A stretch of DNA of 64,000 nt, from the NCBI RefSeq assembly GCF_900129745.1, contig NZ_FQWS01000002.1:124001-188000 (forward strand). Direction: 5' to 3'. Each line of letters begins with the position of its first letter. Within the stretch, counting starts at the first letter, position 1. A program made the translations under genes and the position numbers. The DNA is from Winogradskyella jejuensis. GTDB lineage: Bacteria; Bacteroidota; Bacteroidia; Flavobacteriales; Flavobacteriaceae. Below are positions 8,745 to 18,493 of the stretch, piece by piece. Below the pieces are notes generated by a model. That model did no database searches. It saw only the letters and a list, made by a program, of their open reading frames with translations, and was not told where the DNA came from.

Positions 8745-10076
8745 ATGTTCAATAATTTAAGTGATAAGTTAGATAAAGCGTTACACGTTTTAAAAGGTCA
8801 TGGTAGCATTACAGAAGTAAATGTTGCCGAGACACTTAAAGAAGTAAGACGAGCGCTTTTAGATGCCGATGTTAACTTTAAGATAGCAAAAGAGTTTACC
8901 AATAAAGTAAAAGAAAAAGCATTAGGACAAAACGTTTTAACAACACTTCAGCCAGGACAGTTAATGGTTAAAATCGTTAAGGACGAGCTCACCGAACTTA
9001 TGGGTGGCGATGCAGAAGGCATTAACCTTTCTGGTAATCCAAGTGTTATTTTAATGTCTGGTTTGCAAGGTTCTGGTAAAACGACTTTTTCAGGTAAGCT
9101 TGCTAACTATCTTAAAAACAAAAAAACAAAAAAACCTTTATTAGTAGCATGTGATGTTTATCGTCCTGCGGCGATAGATCAATTGCATGTTGTTGGAGAG
9201 CAGATAGGCGTTGAGGTGTTTAGTGATAGAGGAAATAATGACCCAGTAGCTATTTCAAAAGCTGGTATTGCTCATGCAAAAGCTAATGGACATAATGTAG
9301 TAATCATAGATACCGCTGGTCGTTTGGCTGTTGATGAAGCTATGATGACGGAGATATCTAATATCCATAAAGCTATAGAGCCACAAGAAACATTGTTTGT
9401 TGTAGATTCTATGACGGGTCAAGATGCTGTTAATACGGCTAAGGCTTTCAATGATATCTTAAATTTTGATGGCGTTATTCTTACCAAATTAGATGGTGAT
9501 ACAAGAGGCGGTGCGGCGATTTCTATTAAGTCTGTAGTTAATAAGCCAATTAAGTTTATTGGTACAGGCGAAAAGATGGAAGCAATTGATGTATTCTATC
9601 CTTCACGTATGGCAGACCGTATTTTAGGGATGGGAGATGTGGTTTCTCTTGTAGAGCGTGCTCAAGAGCAATTTGACGAAGAGGAAGCGAGAAAGCTTCA
9701 GAAGAAGATTGCAAAAAACCAGTTCGGGTTTGATGATTTCTTAAAGCAGATTCAACAAATCAAGAAAATGGGTAACATGAAGGATTTGATTGGGATGATA
9801 CCTGGTGCTGGAAAAATGATGAAAGACGTAGATATTGATGATGATGCATTTAAAGGCATCGAAGCTATTATACATTCCATGACACCGACTGAACGTTCTA
9901 ATCCAGGATTAATGAATGCAAGTCGTAAAAAAAGAATAGCAAAAGGTTCTGGTACCTCAGTACAAGAAGTCAACCAATTATTAAAGCAGTTTACGCAAAT
10001 GAGTAAAATGATGAAGATGATGCAAGGCGGTGGCGGAAAGCGTATGATGCAAATGATGAAGAACATGCCACGCTAA
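8745..10076 (+). CDS. ffh: Signal recognition particle protein Ffh
   Basis: This 443-residue SRP54 GTPase binds 4.5S RNA and signal sequences of nascent membrane proteins and docks with FtsY. The N domain occupies about 1-90. The G domain shows the P-loop GLQGSGKTT, DTAGR and TKLDGD, and the methionine-rich M domain (MMKMMQGGGG... at the C-terminus) is complete. Length is normal. It is followed 36 bp later by folD on the same strand, a likely two-gene unit. Confidence 0.98.
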   Translation: MFNNLSDKLDKALHVLKGHGSITEVNVAETLKEVRRALLDADVNFKIAKEFTNKVKEKALGQNVLTTLQPGQLMVKIVKDELTELMGGDAEGINLSGNPSVILMSGLQGSGKTTFSGKLANYLKNKKTKKPLLVACDVYRPAAIDQLHVVGEQIGVEVFSDRGNNDPVAISKAGIAHAKANGHNVVIIDTAGRLAVDEAMMTEISNIHKAIEPQETLFVVDSMTGQDAVNTAKAFNDILNFDGVILTKLDGDTRGGAAISIKSVVNKPIKFIGTGEKMEAIDVFYPSRMADRILGMGDVVSLVERAQEQFDEEEARKLQKKIAKNQFGFDDFLKQIQQIKKMGNMKDLIGMIPGAGKMMKDVDIDDDAFKGIEAIIHSMTPTERSNPGLMNASRKKRIAKGSGTSVQEVNQLLKQFTQMSKMMKMMQGGGGKRMMQMMKNMPR

Positions 10077-10112
10077 TACAACACTTACAACAACAACCAA
10101 CAATACAACAAC

Positions 10113-10994
10113 ATGACAATTTTAGACGGAAGAAAAACCAGTAACGACATAAAAAACGAAATCCAGGCCGAAGTTGATAAAATGAAAGCCGATGGTGAAA
10201 AAGTACCACATCTTGCAGCTGTAATTGTTGGTAACGATGGTGCAAGTTTAACTTATGTTGGCAGTAAAGTTCGTGCATGTGAGCGTGTTGGTTTTGAGTC
10301 TACAATGGTACGTATGTCTAATACGACTAGTGAAATTGAACTTCTAGATAAAATTGAAGAATTAAACAATGACGATAATATCGACGGTTTTATTATTCAA
10401 TTACCTTTACCACCACAGATAAATACTCAAAAAGTTTTAATGGCAGTTCATCCAGACAAGGATGTTGATGGTTTTCACCCAACAAACTTTGGAAAAATGG
10501 CATTAGATATGTCAACATTTATTCCGGCAACCCCATTTGGTATTTTAGAATTGTTAGACCGTTATGGTGTAGAAACCAAAGGAAAGCATACGGTTGTTAT
10601 TGGTCGTTCTCATATTGTTGGTCGCCCAATGAGTATTTTAATGGGACGTAAAGGGTTTCCAGGAAATTCTACAGTGACCTTAACGCATAGCCATACTAAA
10701 AATATCACCCAGATTACCTCACAAGCAGATATTATAATTTCTGCTTTAGGAGTACCGATGTTCTTAAAAGCAGAAATGGTTAAAGACGATGCTGTAATTA
10801 TTGATGTAGGGATAACTCGAGTACCAGATGATTCTGAAAAAGGATATTACATAACCGGTGATGTAGACTTTGAAAACGTAAGTAAAAAAGCGAGCTTTAT
10901 TACACCAGTTCCTGGTGGTGTAGGTCCAATGACAATTGCCATGCTGCTAAAAAACACGTTGTTGGCGAGAGAGCAGCATAGACTTAACAAATAG
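10113..10994 (+). CDS. folD: Bifunctional methylene-THF dehydrogenase/cyclohydrolase FolD
   Basis: This 293-residue enzyme interconverts 5,10-methylene-, methenyl- and 10-formyl-tetrahydrofolate in one-carbon metabolism. The family signatures are clear: YVGSKVRACERVGF with the catalytic lysine, the QLPLPPQIN loop, PDKDVDGFHP, the Rossmann motif VVIGRSHIVGRP and the C-terminal TPVPGGVGPMT. Length is typical. It is downstream of ffh in the same direction. Its last bases nearly abut the next gene, whose GTG lies 10 bp beyond the folD stop. Confidence 0.98.
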   Translation: MTILDGRKTSNDIKNEIQAEVDKMKADGEKVPHLAAVIVGNDGASLTYVGSKVRACERVGFESTMVRMSNTTSEIELLDKIEELNNDDNIDGFIIQLPLPPQINTQKVLMAVHPDKDVDGFHPTNFGKMALDMSTFIPATPFGILELLDRYGVETKGKHTVVIGRSHIVGRPMSILMGRKGFPGNSTVTLTHSHTKNITQITSQADIIISALGVPMFLKAEMVKDDAVIIDVGITRVPDDSEKGYYITGDVDFENVSKKASFITPVPGGVGPMTIAMLLKNTLLAREQHRLNK

Positions 10995-11004
10995 TTGGCT
11001 CTTT

Positions 11005-11730
11005 GTGTTGTATTCACTCATCTTAGATTCAGTCAGAATTGGGAGTAAAGAGCATTTACTTCCCATAGGCTTTGCTGTACTTTTTGCAACAGTTTTAATA
11101 ATTTTTTCGAGATACAAATTAAGCTATAAATACAAGGTTGTCGTATTTCAAGGCCTTGGAGTTACTGTGTTTTTGGGTCTTATATCTTATCATGTTTTCA
11201 AAATCTATGAAGGCGATTATAATTTCCGAACAGATTTGCCTTTATTCTTATGCAGTTTTATGGCTTTGGTAGTTCCTATTTTCACTTTTAAAAGAAAATA
11301 TTGGATGTACGAAATCTTATTCTTTTGGATAATTGGGGGTACAACACATGGAATTATAACACCAGATATTCCCGATGGTTTCCCAAACCCAAATTATTTT
11401 AGGTATTGGATAGTACATATGGGATTACTGACCATTATTGCCTATGCAACAGTAGTACTTAAGATGAGGCCAAAGTTTACTAGTGTTTTTAAATCTCTCA
11501 TCATACTTCAAGGTTACATAATTGTTATGATGATTTTAAATGCGATATTAGGCTCAAATTATTCATATCTAAATCGTAAACCTAACTCAGCATCTTTGCT
11601 AGACTATCTGGATGAATGGCCTTATTATATTTTAGAAGTAGAGTTGATGGTTATTCCTTATTTACTCTTAATCTATTTGCCCTTTCATTTTTTAAATAAA
11701 AAGGCTAGGAAGAAATCACTTAGCAAATAG
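11005..11730 (+). CDS. YwaF/TIGR02206-type integral membrane protein
   Basis: This 241-residue protein has about seven hydrophobic helices and resembles the YwaF family (TIGR02206) of uncharacterised membrane proteins. Family-like residues include [10 protein letters not shown] near the N-terminus and [18 protein letters not shown] in the middle. The start is GTG at 11005, 10 bp after folD, so it is probably co-transcribed. The 3' end overlaps the convergent VOC gene by 15 bases. Function is unknown. Confidence 0.75.
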   Translation: MLYSLILDSVRIGSKEHLLPIGFAVLFATVLIIFSRYKLSYKYKVVVFQGLGVTVFLGLISYHVFKIYEGDYNFRTDLPLFLCSFMALVVPIFTFKRKYWMYEILFFWIIGGTTHGIITPDIPDGFPNPNYFRYWIVHMGLLTIIAYATVVLKMRPKFTSVFKSLIILQGYIIVMMILNAILGSNYSYLNRKPNSASLLDYLDEWPYYILEVELMVIPYLLLIYLPFHFLNKKARKKSLSK

Positions 11731-12138
11731 TTGATTTATATCCTTAAAGGCTTTAAACTCTAGAGCATTACCTGCAGGGTCTTTAAAAAACATAGTAGCT
11801 TGTTCCCCTACCAAGCCTTCAAACCTTATGTAAGGCTCAATTATAAATTTGATATTTCTAGATTTCAAAAGTTCTGCAAACTCATTAAAATTGTCCCAAG
11901 GCAAAACCACACCAAAATGAGGCACAGGAACATCTTTTCCATCGACAGCGTTGGTTGGTGCTTCTACAGATTTTTTATCGCTGAGGTGAATAACCAATTG
12001 ATGTCCAAAGAAATTGTAATCTACCCAATGATTACTACTTCTACCTTCCTCAAAGTTTAAAGTATTCGTATAAAAATTACGACATAATTCTAAGTCATGA
12101 ACAGGAATGGCTAGGTGAAAAGGAGAAAGCGTGGACAT
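11716..12138 (-). CDS. VOC/glyoxalase-superfamily protein
   Basis: This 140-residue protein has the vicinal-oxygen-chelate fold: two beta-alpha-beta-beta-beta halves, starting [17 protein letters not shown] and ending [16 protein letters not shown]8 and the C-terminal glutamate in ALEFK are the expected metal ligands. This kind of single-domain protein includes glyoxalase I, dioxygenases and antibiotic-resistance proteins, and the exact reaction cannot be assigned. It is convergent with and overlaps the YwaF-like gene. Confidence 0.85.
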   Translation of the reverse strand: MSTLSPFHLAIPVHDLELCRNFYTNTLNFEEGRSSNHWVDYNFFGHQLVIHLSDKKSVEAPTNAVDGKDVPVPHFGVVLPWDNFNEFAELLKSRNIKFIIEPYIRFEGLVGEQATMFFKDPAGNALEFKAFKDINQLFAK

Positions 12139-12173
12139 ATTGAATACTAAAATTAATTTTATAAAATTAATGA

Positions 12174-13127
12174 TTAGTCTCTTACGTTATTCCAAATATC
12201 TAGGTAAATTTTCCAATCTCCATTTACTTTTTTCCATATGATAATGTATTTACCTTGCCATTGCACTTCTTTTTTGTCTTTTGTCAAAGTCTTCCCTTCG
12301 TAGTAACCATAATCATAAGCAGTGTCATTTTCAATCTTCACTTCACTAGGAGTCACTTTATGGTGAAGGATTTTTGTGTCCTCTGGCAAGTTCCAATATT
12401 TTTTTAATTCGGTTTTTCCTGAGAGAATATTTAAATTATTTGGAAAAATTTTACCATCCTCAGTATACATATTCACTAAACCGTCAATATCTCCATCCAT
12501 GTAGGCTCTAGAAAAGGCTAAGGTGTTTTCTTTTATAATATCTAAATCTGACTTTGTTTTAGAGTCTCGGGTGCATTCAATTTTCCAAGTAGGAAAAGTG
12601 ATTTTCTCAGTTCTATCTACCCATTCACCAATCCATTTATATCCAGAATTACTGATGTCATAGAAAGTTAATCTATAAAAACCTTCCATGCCATTGGGTG
12701 CTTTTTGGTCTCTGTACAATACTATATTTCCATTTTCCTTTTTTGTGCCTTCCCATGTGGGTAGTTTTGTTGTAGGTCCGTTAGAAGAGTAGTAGTGTAC
12801 ATACCATTTGCTACTGTCGGCAATAAACTGTCGTATGCTTCCGGAGTGGCCGCCATCCGATTTTATGGTTTCGTCTTGTACAGCCATTCCATTCATAATA
12901 TATTTCCATTCCCAAGTCATATCAACAGGTTCTGCCCAAGATTGGTTTTGGTTTCGTGTCATAGATTTGCAGTTACACTTGCCTATTAAACCATCAAAGT
13001 CTTTAATTTGTTCTGGTGCTTCAGGGTTAGGTAAACCGTAGGGATAGCTGTCTGATACTGAATAATTGTTTTGAGAAAAGCTAAAAATAGAAAATACGGT
13101 TAAAGCGAAAAATAAAAGTGATTTCAT
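12174..13127 (-). CDS. Exported protein with DUF1579-like and NTF2/SnoaL-like domains
   Basis: This 317-residue protein has a signal peptide (about 1-18, ending SFSQ). A first domain (about 40-185) resembles the DUF1579 beta-barrel family: [33 protein letters not shown]. The C-terminal part (about 195-317) is NTF2/SnoaL-like (DUF4440), with [21 protein letters not shown] and ending WKIYLDIWN. Such proteins are usually periplasmic with unknown ligands. It stands alone between convergent or co-directional neighbours, and no operon is evident. Confidence 0.75.
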   Translation of the reverse strand: MKSLLFFALTVFSIFSFSQNNYSVSDSYPYGLPNPEAPEQIKDFDGLIGKCNCKSMTRNQNQSWAEPVDMTWEWKYIMNGMAVQDETIKSDGGHSGSIRQFIADSSKWYVHYYSSNGPTTKLPTWEGTKKENGNIVLYRDQKAPNGMEGFYRLTFYDISNSGYKWIGEWVDRTEKITFPTWKIECTRDSKTKSDLDIIKENTLAFSRAYMDGDIDGLVNMYTEDGKIFPNNLNILSGKTELKKYWNLPEDTKILHHKVTPSEVKIENDTAYDYGYYEGKTLTKDKKEVQWQGKYIIIWKKVNGDWKIYLDIWNNVRD

Positions 13128-13197
13128 TAGTTGAATTGATTGATTATCAACTAAATTTAGAAATCATTACACAAAACTTCGTGGAATTAGGAATTAA

Positions 13198-13965
13198 TTA
13201 ACGTCTCTGGCGTCTAGGTGTTTCTCTTCTTTCTTCAAAAGTTTTTTTAGAGTCACTAATCAAATCGCTCAATTTTTTAAACTCATCTTTAGTGAGTTCA
13301 CGGTATTTTCCAACAGGGACATCAAGCTCAATATTCATTATGCGGATACGCTTTAGGGTTAGCACCTCATAATTTAAGTAATCGCACATACGACGTATTT
13401 GTCGGTTTAAGCCTTGAGTAAGTATAATGCTAAAGGTATATTTATCTATACGCCTTACTTTACATTTCTTTGTTTTCTGTTCAAGTTCTTTTATGTAGAT
13501 GCCTCCAGACATACGCTCAATAAATGTTTGAGATATAGGTCGGTCTACAGTAACTATATATTCTTTTTCGTGATTATTACTAGCACGAAGAATTTTGTTA
13601 ACGATATCTCCATCATCGGTAAGTAAGATTAACCCTTCACTTGGTTTATCCAATCTTCCAATTGGGAAAATCCGTTTGTGATATCCTATAAAATCTATGA
13701 TATTATCTTTCTCAACACGCGTATCTGTAGTACAAACAATACCAACAGGTTTGTTAAATGCTAAGTAGGTAAAGTCTTTTTTGCGTTCACCAATAATTTC
13801 GCCATCAACTTTTACAACATCCTCTGGAGCGACTTTAGTTCCCATTTCTGGTACAGCATCATTAATGGTCACTCGTCCCGCATCGATAAGGCGGTCAGCT
13901 TCGCGACGTGAGCAATAGCCAGCTTCACTAAGAAATTTATTAAGTCGTTTTAAGTAATCAGACAT
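13198..13965 (-). CDS. rluF: 23S rRNA pseudouridine synthase, RluF type
   Basis: This protein (255 residues from ATG 13965) carries an S4 RNA-binding domain (LNKFLSEAGYCSRREADRLI) and a RsuA/RluB/E/F catalytic domain with GRLDKPSEGL holding the catalytic aspartate, and LTQGLNRQIRRMC. The sequence fits RluF, which modifies U2604 of 23S rRNA, better than RluB. A TTG five codons upstream is in frame, but ATG 13965 (MSDYLKRL) is preferred, because the TTG would lie inside the -7 box (TACTTTTG, 13970-13977). That box is only 4 bp from the ATG. The C-terminal tail is short and arginine-rich. Confidence 0.9.
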   Translation of the reverse strand: MSDYLKRLNKFLSEAGYCSRREADRLIDAGRVTINDAVPEMGTKVAPEDVVKVDGEIIGERKKDFTYLAFNKPVGIVCTTDTRVEKDNIIDFIGYHKRIFPIGRLDKPSEGLILLTDDGDIVNKILRASNNHEKEYIVTVDRPISQTFIERMSGGIYIKELEQKTKKCKVRRIDKYTFSIILTQGLNRQIRRMCDYLNYEVLTLKRIRIMNIELDVPVGKYRELTKDEFKKLSDLISDSKKTFEERRETPRRQRR

Positions 13966-13969
13966 GCTG

Positions 13970-13977
13970 CAAAAGTA
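13970..13977 (-). promoter_or_regulatory. -7 box directly before rluF (leaderless-type)
   Basis: On the minus strand TACTTTTG matches TAnnTTTG exactly, and the ATG follows after only 4 bases. Transcription would start at or next to the initiation codon. Confidence 0.5.
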
Positions 13978-13986
13978 CAATAAAGA

Positions 13987-14814
13987 TTAGCGATTAATAA
14001 ACTCAATTAGCTTTGGCGTAATTGATTTGTCTTTTAATCCATGTCCAAAACCTACTGTGGTGAGCAATTCACCTTTTTTATAACGATTGGTAAATAATAA
14101 AGCATCCTCGTATGGGATGATTTTATCTTTTTTATCATGGATAATCAAGCCTTCAACTTCAAAATTTTTGGTAAAATTAGCTGCTGAAAAATAATCTGTT
14201 TTCTGCCCAAAGCGTTCTAATACAATATTGTCTAATCCATTTGAAATACGCTTGTTGTAGCCCATCATTTGCTTGTATCTGCTAAATACACCAGTAAAAT
14301 GTGCCGGAGCTCCTAAAGTGATAAGTTTTTTAACAGAAGGTAAATCGTGATTATGCAAACAGAATATACTTGCCATTCCGCCTACAGAATGTCCAATAAA
14401 AACTTCTGGCTGAAAAGCTTTAGCAACCACATTTATAAATTCTGAATATAAAACAGCATTAAATTGTTTACCTTCTGAGTTTCCGTGCGCAGGAGCATCT
14501 AGTGCTACAATATTATAGTCTTGAGATTTTAAATCGTTTAGTAGATAATTCCATCTGGAGGCATTGCTCTCCCAGCCATGAGCAAGTAAAAGAGTTTTGC
14601 CTTTACCTTTCCAATTGTACACAGATATAGAAAGGTTTTTATAAGAAAAAGAGCTTTGCTCAGCGTCTTCTATTATAGCTTTTTGTGCATCAGTATAACT
14701 CCCTTTTCTCGGCGTTGCAAAGAGTTGTAAAGCCTTATTTGAAGCATATTTAGGAGAAATATAACTCGTTGCATTAAGGGCGTTTCCAATAGATTTAATA
14801 ACAAAACTACTCAT
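13987..14814 (-). CDS. Alpha/beta-hydrolase
   Basis: This 275-residue hydrolase shows HGWESN near residue 79 (oxyanion region), the nucleophile elbow GHSVGG with S143, and likely triad partners D230 (or D227) and H258 in VGFGHGL. It has no signal peptide, so it should be cytoplasmic. The substrate is unknown; ester or thioester cleavage is the general expectation. It is one base away from the upstream cupin gene on the same strand, suggesting co-transcription (cupin, then hydrolase). Confidence 0.85.
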   Translation of the reverse strand: MSSFVIKSIGNALNATSYISPKYASNKALQLFATPRKGSYTDAQKAIIEDAEQSSFSYKNLSISVYNWKGKGKTLLLAHGWESNASRWNYLLNDLKSQDYNIVALDAPAHGNSEGKQFNAVLYSEFINVVAKAFQPEVFIGHSVGGMASIFCLHNHDLPSVKKLITLGAPAHFTGVFSRYKQMMGYNKRISNGLDNIVLERFGQKTDYFSAANFTKNFEVEGLIIHDKKDKIIPYEDALLFTNRYKKGELLTTVGFGHGLKDKSITPKLIEFINR

Positions 14815-14815
14815 A

Positions 14816-15190
14816 CTATTGGGCTTCTCTATTTACGGAGTCTATCGAAAAAGCAGGTAGACATATGGCTAAATATTCGCAAGGTTCTGTAAAAGGATTT
14901 GAGTATTGTAGTCTCGTATTCTTTTCTACTTTTATCGACTGACCAGCTTCCAAAATTACGGTTTCACCGTCAATAATAAATTGCTTTTTTCCTTTTATAA
15001 TGAAGGTATATTCATCAAATTCTGGAGTTTGAAAAGGCTCAGACCAACCTGAAGGTGCAATCATATGTGCAATACTAATTTCAGTATTTCCGTCTGTGGC
15101 ATTACCAAAATGCTCCTTTATAATTTTACCATCGTTTGTTGGAACTATAAAAGGTGAATTTTGAATGGTATATTTTTTTGAATTGGACAT
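14816..15190 (-). CDS. Cupin-domain protein
   Basis: This small 124-residue single-cupin protein shows PEFDEYTFIIKGKKQFIIDGE for motif 1 and a GQSIKVEKNT... motif 2. The usual metal-binding histidines of motif 1 are not clear, so it may bind a ligand rather than catalyse. It lies just upstream of the alpha/beta-hydrolase gene and 10 bp downstream of the lipoprotein gene at 15201, all on the minus strand. Confidence 0.8.
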   Translation of the reverse strand: MSNSKKYTIQNSPFIVPTNDGKIIKEHFGNATDGNTEISIAHMIAPSGWSEPFQTPEFDEYTFIIKGKKQFIIDGETVILEAGQSIKVEKNTRLQYSNPFTEPCEYLAICLPAFSIDSVNREAQ

Positions 15191-15200
15191 TTGTCTTTAT

Positions 15201-15761
15201 TTAAAAGTACTTTATATAGTAATCAATTGAAGTTGAATCTGGGATTTGGTTTTGATTAATTTCAGTTCCGAAATCAAAATCTTTAAGTGACCCTAATTTA
15301 CGAAATGCAAAGATAGATTTTAAACTATCAACATAGACTTCGATATAGTTCATTTCATTTTTAATCTCTGAAATAGTATAGGTTGATTTGATATCTTTAA
15401 AATAACTATTAACTGAAATATTCATAGCTGTCTTATAAATTGAATTTTTAATATGAATATAATTAATAGTGGATGTTGAATCGTGAGCGTCGTTGGGGAA
15501 AATGTGAAGTAAAAGAGCACCAGATTTAGAATAAATACCAATTGGATTTATACCACCTATAAAGCTATCGTCTTCCTCATAGTTAAAAATGGAGTCGTTT
15601 TTAAAAATTAATTTTAAGTCTTTTACTTGTGTAGAATCTGTGACGTAACCAACAAAGTTTTTACCAATGAGAAACTGTCGCGTATCTTCTTTTTCAGCAT
15701 TTCCGTTACAACCGAATATAATAACAAATAGAATAAAGTGAAATGCAAAACGCTTTGCCAT
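15201..15761 (-). CDS. Predicted lipoprotein of unknown function
   Basis: This 186-residue protein has a lipoprotein signal (hydrophobic FHFILFVIIF then lipobox FGC at about residue 18). No domain is recognised; the mature part alternates short beta-type segments. It sits 10 bp downstream of the HerA-like ATPase gene and 10 bp upstream of the cupin gene, all minus strand, so it may be part of a four-gene transcript with unrelated functions. Confidence 0.7.
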   Translation of the reverse strand: MAKRFAFHFILFVIIFGCNGNAEKEDTRQFLIGKNFVGYVTDSTQVKDLKLIFKNDSIFNYEEDDSFIGGINPIGIYSKSGALLLHIFPNDAHDSTSTINYIHIKNSIYKTAMNISVNSYFKDIKSTYTISEIKNEMNYIEVYVDSLKSIFAFRKLGSLKDFDFGTEINQNQIPDSTSIDYYIKYF

Positions 15762-15771
15762 TATTTATATG

Positions 15772-17310
15772 TTATCGCATCATTTTGGTCAAAATCCCAA
15801 GTACGCTTCTAATTACTGTTGGACTCGTTAAAACCTTAAGTAAAGGATTCTGTCTAGAAGAACGTCTTCGGCTTGTCGATGTTTTTCGTTTAGATTCTGC
15901 TTTTTTAAGTGCTTCTTTTTCTGCTTTAGCCTTTTCTTTAGCTTCTTCAGCCTCAGCTTGCTTTATTTTTTCATTGAGCATTTCGTAGGCGCTCTCACGG
16001 TCAATCTCCTTATTGTATTTTTTTGCTAGTTCTGAGTCTGAGAGTAATTTACCTAATTCAGACTCAGTTAAAATGTCCATTCGGCTCATTGGTGCACGCA
16101 TCATAGTGGCGGCTAATGGCGTCGGCTTTCCTTTTTCGTTTAAGGCAGAGACTAGAGCTTCACCAATCCCGAGAGAAGTTAGTACTTCGGCTGTATCGTA
16201 ATAGTCTGTGTCCGGATAGTTTTGTGCAGTCAGTTTAATGGCTTTTCGGTCTTTGGCTGTAAATGCTCTTAGCGCATGTTGCACCTTTAAACCTAATTGT
16301 CCCAAAACAGATTCTGGAACATCAGTAGGATTTTGCGTCACAAAATATAAGCCAACACCTTTACTACGGATGAGTTTTACAATACTTTCAATCTGATTTA
16401 AAAGCGCATCCGAGGCTTCATTAAATATTAAATGTGCTTCGTCAATAAACATAATCAATTCTGGTCGACCGCTATCACCTTGCTCAGGGAATGTGGAATA
16501 AATTTCGGCCAGTAAACTCAACATGAATGTCGAAAATAATTTCGGTTTATCTTGTATATCCGTCAAACGAATAATATTAATGTAACCACGCCCATTCTCA
16601 TCAATACGCAGTAAATCCTGAGTGTCAAAAGACGTTTCGCCAAAAAAGAGGTCGCCACCTTGTTGTTCAATTTCAATAAGCTTTCTCAAGATAGCGCCAG
16701 TCGAAGCAGTGGAAATACGCCCGTAAGCTTCTTCAAATTCCTTTTTGCCTTCGCCTGTAGCATATTGTAGAATTTTTTTGAAATCTTTAATGTCTAAAAG
16801 TGGTAATTGGTTGTCATCACAATATTTGAAAATTACTGAGATAATTCCCGCTTGAGTTTCGGTAACATCTAAAATTCTTGAAATTAATACTGGACCAAAC
16901 TCACTAATAGTAGCACGTAAGCGCACACCATCTTGCTCGGAAAGCGTCATAATTTCCACTGGGAATTTTTTAGCATCGAACGGTAATCCGATTTTTTCGT
17001 GGCGCTCATCAATTTTTGGATGCCCAGGACTTGGTTGTGCCAAACCACTTAAATCGCCTTTAATATCCATAAGCAATACAGGGATTCCTTTTTCGGATAA
17101 ATTTTCGGCTAAAACCTGAAGTGTTTTTGTTTTTCCTGTACCTGTTGCACCGGCAATTAAACCGTGACGGTTCATGGTTTTTAAAGGAACATTTACAAAG
17201 GCATTAGTCATGGTTTCGCCTTCAAGCATTGCCGCGCCAAGCGTGATGTAGTCGCCTTTAAAAGTATTGCCGTCGTTTATATGTTTAATAAAAGTGTCTT
17301 TGTTGCTCAT
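15772..17310 (-). CDS. HerA-like/DUF853 (YjgR) ATPase
   Basis: This 512-residue protein is of the DUF853 group of HerA/FtsK-type P-loop ATPases. Walker A is GATGTGKTKTL near residue 54, and Walker B is LIMFIDEAHLIF near residue 288. An arginine-rich segment and the VGLYFVTQNPTDVP sensor motif follow. The C-terminus has a charged Ala/Glu/Lys coiled-coil (about 450-480) and an Arg/Ser tail. Homologues such as E. coli YjgR have no settled function. It stands without a NurA-like nuclease neighbour, so a DNA-end-processing role is not supported by context. Confidence 0.9.
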   Translation of the reverse strand: MSNKDTFIKHINDGNTFKGDYITLGAAMLEGETMTNAFVNVPLKTMNRHGLIAGATGTGKTKTLQVLAENLSEKGIPVLLMDIKGDLSGLAQPSPGHPKIDERHEKIGLPFDAKKFPVEIMTLSEQDGVRLRATISEFGPVLISRILDVTETQAGIISVIFKYCDDNQLPLLDIKDFKKILQYATGEGKKEFEEAYGRISTASTGAILRKLIEIEQQGGDLFFGETSFDTQDLLRIDENGRGYINIIRLTDIQDKPKLFSTFMLSLLAEIYSTFPEQGDSGRPELIMFIDEAHLIFNEASDALLNQIESIVKLIRSKGVGLYFVTQNPTDVPESVLGQLGLKVQHALRAFTAKDRKAIKLTAQNYPDTDYYDTAEVLTSLGIGEALVSALNEKGKPTPLAATMMRAPMSRMDILTESELGKLLSDSELAKKYNKEIDRESAYEMLNEKIKQAEAEEAKEKAKAEKEALKKAESKRKTSTSRRRSSRQNPLLKVLTSPTVIRSVLGILTKMMR

Positions 17311-17368
17311 TATCTCAAAATTTTTATAAAAATACTGTAATTTTAATCAAGTTAAAAACATCAAAATC

Positions 17369-17815
17369 ATGTCAAAATATATTTATGTTTTATGTCTCTC
17401 TCTTATGATGCTGAATTTTTCTTGTAACGATTCAAAATCCGAAATACTTTTCCATAAGTCTCACGAGCCAAGTCGTGTTAATGTTCCATTTAGTGATGCT
17501 GTAGAAACTGAAGATTTACTCTTTTTAACTGGGCAAATAGGAAAAGACCATAAAGCTGGTAAATTAGTTGAAGGCGGCATCGAGGTAGAAACCAAACAGG
17601 TGATTTTAAATATCAAAGATGTGCTAAAACAACACAATTTGACTTTAGATAATGTGGTAAAATGCACTGTTATTTTGAAGGATATTAATGATTTTAAAGC
17701 ATTCAATTCAGTTTACACACAATACTTTACTAATAAACCTGCACGAACAACTTTTGCAGCAGCTGGTCTTGCTGGTGGAGCAAGCATTGAGATTGATGTT
17801 ATTGCGGCGAAGTAA
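17369..17815 (+). CDS. Lipoprotein-anchored RidA-family protein
   Basis: This 148-residue protein joins a lipoprotein signal (lipobox NFSC, C19) to a complete RidA/YjgF domain. R126 in KPARTTF corresponds to the arginine that binds the imine substrate carboxylate in RidA enamine/imine deaminases, and the C-terminal IEIDVIAAK is canonical. RidA proteins are normally cytosolic, so the export signal is unusual. It would act in the periplasm or on a membrane surface. The start at 17369 follows the divergent ATPase gene. Confidence 0.88.
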   Translation: MSKYIYVLCLSLMMLNFSCNDSKSEILFHKSHEPSRVNVPFSDAVETEDLLFLTGQIGKDHKAGKLVEGGIEVETKQVILNIKDVLKQHNLTLDNVVKCTVILKDINDFKAFNSVYTQYFTNKPARTTFAAAGLAGGASIEIDVIAAK

Positions 17816-17844
17816 TTTTATCTTCCAACTTTAAACATTTAAAC

Positions 17845-17852
17845 TATCTTTG
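17845..17852 (+). promoter_or_regulatory. -7 box directly before queE (leaderless-type)
   Basis: TATCTTTG matches TAnnTTTG exactly; the ATG at 17859 is 6 bases further on. A TTG inside this box (17850) is in frame but is better read as promoter than as start. Confidence 0.5.
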
Positions 17853-17858
17853 TCCGCT

Positions 17859-18491
17859 ATGACGAGAAGAGAACGACAAGAATTGATTGACAAGGGATTG
17901 CTTTTGCCTTTGATGGAAGAATTTTACACCATTCAAGGTGAAGGTTATCACAAAGGCACTGCTGCTTATTTTGTGCGTATTGGTGGTTGTGATGTTGGGT
18001 GCCATTGGTGTGACGTTAAAGAAAGTTGGTTAGCCGAATTACATCCTCCGACAGAAACCGAAAAAATTGTTGAAAATGCTGTAAAGTATAGCAACACCAT
18101 TGTAGTTACTGGAGGTGAGCCTTTGATGTGGGATATGAATCCGTTAACAGAACAATTAAAAGCCAAAGGTGTACAAACGCATATTGAGACCTCTGGCGCT
18201 TACAAGTTAAGTGGTGATTGGGATTGGATTTGTTTATCTCCAAAAAAGAATAAACTACCAACGGAAGAAGTATTTGCGAAGGCTCATGAGCTAAAATGTA
18301 TTATCTATAACAAAGACGATTTTAGATTTGCTGAAGAACAAGCAGCACAAGTCAATAAAGATTGTATTTTGTATTTACAGCCAGAATGGTCTAAACGCGA
18401 CAAAATGATGCCACAAATTGTAGATTACGTTATGGCTAATCCTAAATGGAAAGTCAGCCTACAGACGCATAAATATTTGAATATACCATAA
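17859..18491 (+). CDS. queE: 7-carboxy-7-deazaguanine synthase QueE
   Basis: This radical-SAM enzyme (210 residues from ATG 17859) makes 7-carboxy-7-deazaguanine from carboxytetrahydropterin on the queuosine route. The iron-sulfur motif C-x3-C-x2-C is seen as GGCDVGCHWC (C44, C48, C51), preceded by EEFYTIQGEG typical of QueE. GGEP of the SAM-binding region is at about 86. No other que gene is adjacent. The gene is followed by a strong terminator shared with the convergent DUF2911 gene. Confidence 0.93.
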   Translation: MTRRERQELIDKGLLLPLMEEFYTIQGEGYHKGTAAYFVRIGGCDVGCHWCDVKESWLAELHPPTETEKIVENAVKYSNTIVVTGGEPLMWDMNPLTEQLKAKGVQTHIETSGAYKLSGDWDWICLSPKKNKLPTEEVFAKAHELKCIIYNKDDFRFAEEQAAQVNKDCILYLQPEWSKRDKMMPQIVDYVMANPKWKVSLQTHKYLNIP

Positions 18492-18493
18492 AT

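Noticed and set aside
15772..17310. HerA-like ATPase as part of a HerA-NurA style defence or repair system
   Set aside because: No nuclease, SIR2 or DUF4297-type partner is adjacent; it matches the solitary DUF853/YjgR group.
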